Below, piece after piece: positions 54,168 to 64,000 of a DNA stretch of 64,000 nt; position 1 is the stretch's first letter; each line of letters starts with the position of its first letter. Source of the DNA: Telopea speciosissima (lineage: Eukaryota; Streptophyta; Magnoliopsida; Proteales; Proteaceae). The notes beneath the pieces were generated by a model. That model was not told where the DNA came from and ran no database searches. It saw only the letters and a program-made list of their open reading frames with translations. The position numbers and the translations under genes are program-made. The stretch covers positions 12,425,001-12,489,000 of the forward strand of contig NC_057924.1 in assembly GCF_018873765.1 (NCBI RefSeq), given 5' to 3'.

Positions 54168-57100
54168 TGTGTTTCGCAGGTTGGTTTGACGGACACAAGT
54201 CTTCTAGCTGTGCAACTTGCTTGAAATAGAATATGAATCCTTTTAATGCTGTAAGAGGCCTTCATATCTCCAAGGGAAATCTTTGTCTGCCTTCTACTGG
54301 TATACTATATCTCCGGCAGAAATGTTATCACATGCGAGAGATGCACTGGCAACCAAGATGGGAGTGTTCCTGAACTTATTCACTACTTAGGCGTATGGCT
54401 CTTCCTCTTTGATTGATATACCTCTTAGAGCTATTAGTACTTGAGTTCTGAGTACTTATTCTTCCTTGGAAAATTGAAATCATTGATTATTTGATTTGGT
54501 CTTTATGCTTCTTCTGCTAATTGCGTTTATTTAATAGGTTCTTCTACTTCAATTGTAATGTTCCTTGTTGGTTCTGCAACAAGAAAGAATCAAAATTGTC
54601 TGTCATCTGTAAGATATTTGATATTTTGATGTAATAAATATAAGATGTTGTTTCATGTTCTGTTATGGTTCAGTGTTGTTCGATGAAACCTTTTCCAGGC
54701 TGAAGAGAAGGTATGAACAAAGCACCCATGTGGACTGGATTGACCATATCAGCACTCAGTTGTATATAAAGACTTTGTATCAATACATGGTTTCTTCATT
54801 GATTGGAAATATGTCAATGTTAATTGCCCAATTCAAATATTCAAACCATACTTCTGCCTGCCAAATATGGAAATTTTCCTAGGTATTTTTGTCCATCTAG
54901 CCCTTGTTCACCCTTCTTCAAAGTGTTTTACTTCTTCAATTTTTTTTCAAAGTTCCATTTGAGTTGAAACATACCACATGAATCAAGGGTGGTGCCAGGC
55001 ATGATCAGAATTAAGCCACCCATAGCTAATGATTGTGCTGCAAATGAATTGTAGTAATTTTTGTAGAGTGCTAGTAGTGGTTGGTAATTGCTTTAGCTAA
55101 TAATTCCAGTGCAAATCTTATTTGTTATACTGACTTTGAGGTGGTCACATGCACAAGCACTGTGCATTTTCCTTTCATTTTTTGGTCTATTTTTTATTAT
55201 TTTTCTATTGGAATCTACATGTGAGTTTTCCCTCTCTCCTCAACCCCACCCAAAATTCTCTCTCCTACTGATAAACATTGACTCCCTCCATGTCTCTCCC
55301 CACTTCACTTGCATGCACTCTCTTCTCTGTTTCGGTCTCCATCATTGCTATCTGTCTCTTGGCTCCATTACTAATCCAGACATCATAGTGTGAGAGACTG
55401 AAGAGGAAAGTTATCTTTTTTTTGGGTTTCATATAAATCTAACCTGCCTAAGACTTTGATCTGTGATTGAGTGAAAGGAAATCGATGGTACAGAGCCGAG
55501 CCAAATCAGATCGAAGATTATGAAAGCTGGAAAAGAAACAGATAAGGTTTAAATGATCCAACAATCACAGCAACGACGGATCTGGATAATACTTCTTGGA
55601 CGTGCTTTCCGATCTGGTGGGGTTTAGAAGACACTTTCTGGTGCTTTAAAATGAGAGTTGGATTAGAATATAGTGCAGTCTGTTTTCTATCAGAATTTGA
55701 TGGTACATATTTTTCTTTTCCCTTATTTTATTTTCCTAATGAAGACTGATTCCGAACCAAGAAAATCCAGTAGGAAATTAGCTTAAACAGGATCACACTT
55801 GGAGAAAAATTGTAAGTCAAGACTGGGGGTTCAGAATGGGCTCAAATTCTGGTCGAGTGCTCTTTCCTAAAAGAGAAACAGTCCTGAAGAACTTCGTAAA
55901 GGTCTGTTCACAGAATAAGAAGTTCCAGCTGTGTCCTAGTGCTATTACGAAACCAGGTAGAAGAACTAGATAGAGACAGTAACCAGAATTCTTAAGAAAC
56001 TGAATCAAAATTCCAAAGAAAATAAGAACAGAAACTCAGGATTCAGATTTAAACCACATCGGAGCAATATGTATGGCATGTGAAACAAAATCAGAAAAAT
56101 AAGTGAAAACAGGGTCTTCACAAGTAGTAGAAGAATGCATAAATATGAGCTGTTTGAATAAGATAAGAAGAATAGGAAGATAGATAGAAGGGATAATAGA
56201 GCAGAAATCCACCTGCAGTGGTTTTGGAATCCTTCAAAACCCATGAAGAGAATCCACTCTTCAACATAAGGAATCCACCAAGCACACAACTGAATCCACA
56301 GCAGTGAAAATTCAGGGGAAAAAAAAAAGAAGAAAAAACTGAACTGATGTTACTTCAAATGGATGGGATGGCTTAAAGGCTTTACATATATTTATAGTAA
56401 TGAGTAAATCCTGAATCATGATTGGCTTCTGAAACGTAAAGTCAATCCTGTTCAGAAAAGAAAACAAAAAACATAAACCAGATCTGACTCTTTCTCTTCC
56501 AATGGACCAGCCATGGAAGAGACCTAAATTGACCTGAAAACTTAATAATAAGGAAAATATAAACCAAATAGTACTGGAAAAATTTTAAGCCTAATCCAGT
56601 TTGGCTAATGATACACAAGAACAATTAAAAAAGGAAAATAAAACTGATGGACATGATTTGGATGTATCATAAGATTCTGGAAGTGACCAGAAATCTAGAA
56701 TCTGTAATAATCTGAAACTGCAGGCTGTCATTGCTATCAGATGTAGGAACCTGATCTGATCTGGTTTTCTTCCTCCTCTGGTAGTGCTGCTGGCCACTTG
56801 TAATAGGAATTGGCTAGAGGGTTTCCTAGACAGATTCAAACATTGGTTAGTAGTATCCGGGTGTGACTGGTGTGAATCCAGCCAACACATTGCTGCGGGA
56901 AGCCTGGGTGCCATTGCTCTTGTTATTGTCTACTGTAAGGTACTGTTTGCAATTGCTTCCATATTCTGATCTGCAGTTCTTCAGTCGTATTCTTACTAGG
57001 ATTATTAGATTTTCAGAGTTTTATATTGCTGACCTCAGTTCTGATGAACTGTTTTGTCGACAATATTTCCTTTGAGATCCTGTTTTCAGTTTTCAAAGAG

Positions 57101-60100
57101 GCCTATATCAAGTAGCATCGCTTTAGAGGTTTGACGTTTGAATTTGATGTAGCTTTCTTGCTTGACTGTTTGATCTGAAATTAACATTACTTACTGGTCT
57201 TCTGTTGGATTATACGAATCTGTGATCTGTCCTTTAATCTGAGCTCTATAATTTGACATATTTGCCTCTCTCCTATTGTCATTAGGAATCCTATATACCT
57301 TCTGATCCAGCCACTGGATCAAGCTGATATTCTCAGCATAGTTAATACCCCTTTAGAGTAGAACTCGACCGGACTTTCAGCCTGATCTGATCCTATGATT
57401 TCATCCTATTTATTTTCTCCTTAATCTGGAATTTATTGTCTCTGTTTTCAATTTTACTACTGTCTTAACTCTAATTCAGTATTACATTAACTTCTCTCTT
57501 AGTTCCACTTCTTATTATTCCTCTTCACTTACCCACCCCTTATCTAGGCACAAAAAGAAACAAATGTTTATTCTTTCTCTACTCTCCTGGCAAGGGTCGG
57601 TGGGGAAAATGGTAGTAGTGACAGAATTTGATGTGATTCAATTGAAGTTCTGAACTCAGAGTAAGTTCCTCTCTCTCTACCTACCTACCTACCTATATGT
57701 ATTTTTCTTTTAGGGTTTGCATTATGTGATTCTATAATGACAGGAATCCTAATAGGCAAAAGACCTGATTGTGGATCTCTGTAAGCTTGATATCTTAGTT
57801 GAAGCTATGCAAAAGTGAGCATGGATTGGGTTTTGCTTCTTTTATTTGGGTGTGGGATTACTGCTGCTACTTGACACCACACTTGTACACAAACTATTAG
57901 TTTGTTTGTGTTTTTTTTTTTGTCCTTTGGGGCTCGGGGGCGGGCTAGCTGCTTTTATGTCATTTGTATCTTGTGTCATGTGCACACAAGTCTTCTTTGT
58001 TCCTTCATGAGTTTCAACTCAAATCTCACAATATTGGTTAAGCTGCATCCCTTCTAGAACTCTCTATCACTGTATATGGTGATGATGATCACCTACTACT
58101 ACCATTATCGATTTGGGGGAGTAGATCGGCATGCGGGCACCGTGAGATGGTATCCCCATGCCCAGCCAATGGGGACACAGGAAGGGGGCACCTCATGGTT
58201 TATCTACTAGGGCCCACATGTCAGGGAGGAGAGAAAATGTGCGAGGATAGTACATGCCGGTACTATCCAGACTGTGTCTCACCGAATTTGCATCTAAATT
58301 GATTGCAAGATTAGCAAAGAAACAATCCAGACTGTGTCTCACACTTGATCCAAAAGATGGCACTCTTAATTTTAGACTACCCAATTTTCTGTAATTTATG
58401 TATTACTATCAACTCCCATTTATCTCACAATCTTTTCATCTCGACACTCTAATAGAATCTCACCACTTTTTTTCATTTTCAGCTCCATGAAACCTTGAAT
58501 GCCGTGGAAACATGAGTTCCTTGATTTGTATACAAAATGTAAAAGTGAACTGTTGAACAAAGAAGCAAGATATAGTTAAACAGGGGCAATTCACAATATT
58601 GTAATTAGAAAAACCATTTATATATCTATTAAATTTTCTTTATTAACCCCAATTCATCATTCAGAATTCTTTTTGCATAAGATTAGTTTCAGTTTAAATG
58701 CTTATATATGTGGAAAGGTATTAAACTGCATAAAAACATAACTCAAACCTCTCCACTCCATTCTTACCCAGTGTGAGGTGTGTACAATGATTCATTTTAT
58801 TGCTTTGGAGGTCTTTTTTTAACCTTCCAGTAATGTTTTGAACCATTTCAAATGGCCAAGAGTAATCTTGCAAAATGACCAAAATACCCCTAGAAGGTTA
58901 ATCGGGTCAAAAAGCTAATCAAAACAATCTTGAAATTAGTTCAAACTTTATGATTAGATGACTTTTATTGTTAAAATCATTATATTAAAAAATAATTTGT
59001 AAACGATTTGATTTGATTACTATTTTATAAAAAATATTTTATTTTTGACCTCGTGAGACTCGTTATTAAGCAGATTTTTCTTCTAATATTTGGCTAAAAT
59101 GGTTTCTAATTTTCATAATCATGAAGGTTGCTAGAAGGCCAAAGAAGGACAAAGACTAGGAAAAAGCACGGCAACGACCCAAAGAACTCACACCAACCTC
59201 TCTGTCTCTCCCTTACCGTGTTTAGCAGATTCTTCCATCGACTCTGTCAAATAGGAGTGGCAGGGTTTTTATGTCATTTTGTATGAACATTTATATCAAT
59301 TTGACCGCATTTAATGTCAGTCTTGCACAGTGCACAACCGTGCATGAAAACTCTTGCCATCGATCACTGCCAATATCGATACCGATATGTATCAACTGTA
59401 GCGGCTGGATTCCAGATCACAACACCCTTTTTTTTTTTTAACAAAAATCATATGTATACCATATTAGCAGATCCATACAGGTCAGGTATTAAAATTGGTC
59501 AAGGCCAATACCATTATGAATCGACCGATACGATCGATCCAGTGTTGATTCCTAAAACTGTGTTGTAGTTTAAAGATATTTATTACTAGAAATGCTATGC
59601 AAATAGAAAAATCGATTTAATTAGGTGGAACGAGGTGCCTAACACATTCCCTTGTTGCAATCTGACTGAAACCTGATCTCATGGTTTAATCGGTTCATAT
59701 GGAGTCATGCACGTTTAATGTGATTTTAAACCCTAATCTGAGTAGTGACTTGCTCTTCTTTCTCTCACAAGAGAAGAGTAGTCTCTTGATGACAATTTAT
59801 TATTCTCACACTCACTTGACTTTTATACAATAGTATGATATGATATATAAGATTTAGTTCAGGTTCGGTTGGGTTTAACCCAAAACACGGTTTAACTTGA
59901 CCCAAAGTTGGAAATCTATACTCTAGTTCAACTTGTGGTTAAGAAGCCCAGTCTAGGTCATGGTTTGAGGAATTCGGATTGGATCGGCCTATTTGTATTG
60001 GTATCGGTCGATCAATACGGAACAAGGGTAAAAATGTTAAAAAAAATAATAAAAAATTCTGATAGTTTTTGAAGAATACAGGGATAAATCTGTCTATCCA

Positions 60101-60559
60101 GATTGATACAAATTGATATCGATCGAGACTGATATTGCTTACTAAATCCCTAGTCTAAGCCTTAAAATTTTCAAGGCCAATACCAATATTGATTACTAAA
60201 ACCCTCGTGTAGGCCCTAAAGTTTTCAAGTAGGCTTAAGGCAAGCTCGGCTTAGGCTTGCCGGGTCAAACTTGCAACTGTAGTACTATTACAGTAAATGA
60301 CTTTTTTGTTTTTTGTATGTGAAAATAACTTATGGGAAAATGTTCTTTGTGGGGGTGTAGACCACGTCCAAACATAATAGAGTTAAAATGATCACCCCAC
60401 CCCTATGAAAGGTGAAATTTTTGCCCTCGGGATACCAGCATGCACTCTCTTTGGTTGCCACGCATATGTGGGCCCTGCACTCCGTGACGAAGAACGCTCT
60501 CCCATAACCTATATTGCTGAAATAGAAAGGTTTACAGATCTGGGAAGGGAAGCCCTAAT
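54168..60559. other. Transporter B 3' flank, then intergenic without recognised genes
   Basis: 54168 to about 54980 repeats the copy A flank. From 55000 to 57600 I find no domain. Minus-strand open frames at 56005-56289 and 56591-56914 have hydrophobic or mixed composition without family resemblance. Positions 55430-57500 could be an old LTR-type insert, but no paired ends were found. (cctac)n-like acctacctac repeats lie at 57688-57710. An 18-base direct repeat, atccagactgtgtctcac, occurs at 58265 and 58325. Confidence 0.4.
59350..60200. repeat. GATACCGATA-type degenerate repeats
   Basis: Clusters of gatacc, cgatat and ccgatacgatcgatcc words at 59360-59560 and of atcggtcgatcaatac and gatatcgatcgag words at 59990-60140. 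They resemble 21868-22125 and 11200-11270. Between them is AT-rich sequence. Confidence 0.45.
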
Positions 60560-60960
60560 ACGACTCTCCTTTAATTGAAAATATGTCAAAGTCTGTGGTC
60601 CGATTCAAGCTGTCAAACCATATTTCCTGCCTGCCATTCATGACCTTTCATTTGTGTTTTTGACCATTTTACCCTTGTTCTGTTGCCTTTCTTCAAAGTG
60701 TGGACATAGTTTTCTTCCACCCATGGAGGACACGGTTCAGATTTTGGTATATTCTAAAATATCATCTCGATACTCATTCCCGTCCTCTCCAGCCCCTCGG
60801 TGAATAGAATCCCATTTACCATGGGTGGAGGGAAACTAGATCCTTTTATAAAATTCAATTTTCTATGTGACAGACTCCTTTGAGTTTAATATACCTCATG
60901 AATTGTAGTAATTTTATTAGAATGGTAGTCGTAAGTAATTGCATGGGCTGATAGATATGC
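60560..60960 (+). repeat. Third, diverged copy of the transporter 3' flank
   Basis: ttaattgaaaatatgtcaa, aaaccatatttcctgcctgcc, cccttgttctgttgcctttc, ctttgagtttaatatacctc and gaattgtagtaattttatta correspond in order to blocks at 49550-49730 and 54800-55060. It is interrupted at about 60712-60831 by a foldback element. Confidence 0.6.
60712..60831. repeat. Foldback MITE inside the third flank copy
   Basis: tttcttccacccatggagg at the left and ccatgggtggagggaaact at the right are inverted. The flank homology resumes on either side. A related cctccacccatgg block is at about 32115. Confidence 0.55.
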
Positions 60961-63900
60961 TACAAATAAATTGTAGTTATTGCTTGTAAATAACTGCTAT
61001 GATGGAAAATGGATAGGAATCACATGTGAATAGGAGGAAAGGGTAGAGAGTGGCACTTGAATGCATGAATCATAAAGGGTACCAGCATAAATGATAACAA
61101 CATTTTACCAAAGTAGTAGTTGAGGTGACTTTATTTTCTGTAGGGATTAGTTCTAGACTTCTAGTTGTTCATGAACTAATGAGCTGTGTGAAGCATGGGA
61201 ATTTATATAATTTTCTGGGAAATAGAACGCAACCCGGTCATGCGCCTTGTGTGACTCCTACACCTAGACACACAAGGCACTTTGACCACCTGGAATTTTC
61301 ACCTTGGTATGGGGCTAAGGCAGTCATTTCTAGGCGATCAAGACTCCTTGTGTGTTTAGGCGTAAAAGTCACGCAAGTTGCACAACAGGATAGCATTCTT
61401 TTTGCCTAAGTTTTTTAAAATATTAATTAGTAATTAATTATTCATGTAGTGTTGTTTTCTGTTAACAATGACTATTTAACCAAAAAATTAATTGTTGATT
61501 CGAGTATCGTATTACTGTTATTTTTATTGTAAAGCACTAGGTATGCTATTTTTTTATATCATAAATAATCCATGAATGGCTACATGTAATGGTTTCTTCC
61601 AAAAGATATTATGTAATAATTATAATATATTATAAAAGTAACATATATTTTTTTGTTATTTATGTGTATTTCTATTTATCTAATGCAATAAATTGATCAC
61701 TTGAACTAAAATGTAATGCTTATATCAAAATAAACATGTTATATAATTCTTGACTTTATCATTTACATACTAAAAATTAAATTAATAAAATTAAAACTTA
61801 ATTATCTAATTAATATCTACAAAGTAAAAAATTTCGAAATATAATTTGATTCCATTGGAAGAACATATTGAGAAGCACTTCAAAATAGGGAAACTTAAAG
61901 GTGAATACTAGAGCATAAACAACAATCTTAATACTTGATCAATAGATCTATTTGGGAGCATTAGTCTAATTAATCTTCTATGTGAAACAAGTATTACTCT
62001 TCTGCAAAAAAAAATGAAGTTTATGATCTTAGTAATTTGGATCACATTTCAAACATTCTTGTAGAATCACAAAGCAAAATTATTGAACGTATACAACTTA
62101 CAAATATAATATATCTAAAAGAACCAATTAAATAATCAAGAAAGCTATTTGTTGAACACCTTCTTTAAACTCTAATAAAACCCATTTGATTTAGATTGGT
62201 TAAAGTTGACTTAGTTTTTTTTTTTAATAGAACTTTTCAAGTCCCAAAAAACACCACAAAATTTAAAATAAAATGGGATAAATTTTATAGTTGTCTATAT
62301 TATTCCTCTTGATAGAAATGAATAGATTAATAAGGCGTGAGTTGTGATAATTGTAAGTCAAGCTTGGTACTAAGTTATGTAACATTTTGATTTAACGATG
62401 TCACATAATGATAATTTTACATGTGAAAAAAATGACACAATATTTTTTTTTTTTTCGCTCTCAAATAATCAAGGATAATGAGATACAGATTTTGATTGAG
62501 AGACGAAAATATTTGAAAATATGAATAAATAAGAAAAAGAAGACCAAAATATAAAGAAGCACAAACTCATTTCAAGGTTTTTTTTCTAAGCCATTAGTCC
62601 TTGCATTTTCTAATTAGAATGTTGCCTTGATGAGTATGTCAAGGAACTAGAGAACTCTTTTACAGACAAAAAGTGTGGAAGTTTGATTTCTTATTTACAC
62701 TTCACTAATGATTAAAAAAATAGTCTAGAAGAGTAAATGCTATATGATTCAAGTACCAATGATAAATATACTATATTATATTTATATTTTTAATTTGTGA
62801 GGGAAAAAAAAAATGGAGGAGACCACCCTCCTCACTTACTTTATATGAGTGTAGAGACAGAGAAATGGTGGATTTTCATAAAATAAATTTTAATAATAAA
62901 TTGTATATAATTTCATTGAAAATTATTACTTAGAAGATATTAAAGATTTTATACCTGTTGGTTTTCTAAATCATAATGAAATTTTAAGGTTTTGGCAATC
63001 ATTATAGACTGTTTATTATATTAATTTATGAAGAGTATTGATTTTTCCATTCTAATTGTTTAATTGGTGGGTCACATAATGGCCTAGCCATGTAAAAAAT
63101 TCCAAGCTTCAACATTCTTTTACAAGGAGAATAGATATTCTTATCCAAAAAAATAAAAAAGAATAGACATTGACATGAAAGATTAACAACAAAAGGTAAG
63201 CACCAACTTCCCCAGACCTATAAAATATTGAGGTTGAGAAGATGAAAAATAAACATTCAAATGTTTAAGATCATGGGTGGAAGACTAAGCTGCCTTTTGT
63301 ATGATTTTTTGGAATGCAGTATCGACCTAGAATGCATATCGAACATAGATATCGAAGTTATCAGGGCTTTTTGGGCTGTAAATATAACCTTATCTTCTTT
63401 TTTATTACAATATTTTAAAGATATCCAAACATCCTGTGTTCGATTAGCCAAACCTGAAACTTTATGGGGTTAGGCTTGGTTCTTTAGAAGTCCAAAATGT
63501 TGTTATTCTTTTAGGCTATGTTTGGTTGCAAATGAAATGAAGAGGAAGGGAAGTGAAAATTTTAAAACACAGAACAAGAAACTTTAGTAATCATTTACCC
63601 TTTGCGATTGTATAAATTAGTTAAATTTTTTGCTATATTTAATAATGATATATTTTATATATAATTATTTTACTTTTCCAAAAAGAAATTTAATAACCAA
63701 ATATACCTCTCACATGAATTTTTTTTTTACTGTTTTCTCTTTTTTTACTTGATCATAAGGGTGATGATATTATTCTTCACACTATCATTCGACGTAGAAT
63801 ATTCCACAAAACCCCCCTCCCCCCAATCATTATCCCCTCTAATTTGCTATTCGCTCCAATTCCTCCAATTCCTCACATAGGAGCAGAAATGACCACCCTA

Positions 63901-64000
63901 CTCGCCATAATTCGAGAATTCGCGAGATCTCGTCGAGTTTTTCGATTTTTGAAAAAGCCAAGACGATACTGTCTGCGAGTCTCAAAAGTGCAATATCTCG
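60961..64000. other. AT-rich intergenic, no gene recognised
   Basis: No exon, RNA gene or complete transposon was recognised. Positions 61230-61390 contain inverted ccttgtgtg/cacacaagg words, likely a decayed MITE. The final 100 bases are rich in ctcg/cgag words (gaattcgcgagatctcg) of the kind seen in degenerate repeats. Confidence 0.4.

Larger units (their letters stand above)
49734..54980 (+). repeat. Segmental duplication unit B
   Basis: Second copy of the unit described at 31430-49733. The junction joins ccacatgaa (transporter A flank) to ggtaagagacttgg (POR side). Unit B differs by loss of most of the sequence corresponding to 32000-33700, absence of the gypsy element, and extra sequence at about 51325-51500 and 51555-51775. 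After about 54980 (ccacatgaatcaagg) the sequence continues into flank not present after unit A. Confidence 0.85.

Noticed and set aside
1-64000. CRISPR arrays, bacterial operons, viral or organellar inserts
   Set aside because: No regularly spaced direct repeats, no Shine-Dalgarno-led gene clusters and no plastid, mitochondrial or viral genes were recognised. The only virus-like genes are those of the gypsy retrotransposon.

Overview
This is nuclear DNA of a flowering plant. It has GT-AG introns, a chlorophyll-synthesis gene with a plastid transit peptide, a plant-specific Dof transcription factor, a plant Ty3/gypsy retrotransposon, an Au-like SINE and many MITEs in AT-rich spacers. I cannot name the species; nothing in the sequence points to bacterial, organellar or viral DNA.

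Layout. 0-7.4 kb: the 3' part of a WD40-repeat gene (+ strand, WDR44-like, six exons visible). Its upstream exons lie before the window, so the first 4.2 kb reads as intron and holds a LINE relic and two Au-SINE copies. 7.4-13 kb: spacer with MITEs. 13.2-14.7 kb: an intact Dof zinc-finger gene (- strand) with a (CT/GA)n leader and a TATA box. 14.7-29.2 kb: a gene-free stretch rich in small transposons: a TRIM-like LTR element, several Mutator-type MITEs with 9-10 bp target duplications (one nested in another), a hAT-type MITE and two long inverted-repeat elements carrying GGT/GGA tracts. 29.5-31.7 kb: a complete five-exon gene for light-dependent NADPH:protochlorophyllide oxidoreductase (POR).

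From 31.4 to about 55 kb the window is a tandem segmental duplication of a unit of about 6 kb. The unit runs from the end of POR exon 4 to the 3' flank of a polyol/sugar transporter gene (PLT4-like). Unit A holds the real POR 3' end and transporter A, and has been split by a 12.25-kb Ty3/gypsy element (33988-46235, TSD ataac). Unit B holds a broken copy of the POR last exon and transporter B, and keeps the matching unoccupied site near 51154. Transporter B has lost the start codon used in A (ATG to ATT), but an upstream ATG followed by a possible small intron would restore an in-frame start in both copies. A third, weaker copy of the transporter 3' flank lies near 60.6 kb.

The gypsy element has gag-pol on the minus strand, broken by stops and frameshifts. 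Between integrase and its 3' LTR it carries an oppositely oriented, intron-bearing, decayed reading frame related to the plant mobile domain family. That is the most unusual coding arrangement here. The last 9 kb (55-64 kb) is AT-rich and has no gene I can support.

The three clear host functions (Dof regulator, POR, polyol transporters) are not an operon or pathway. Their proximity is ordinary plant gene order, apart from POR and PLT4-like being joined in the duplicated segment.
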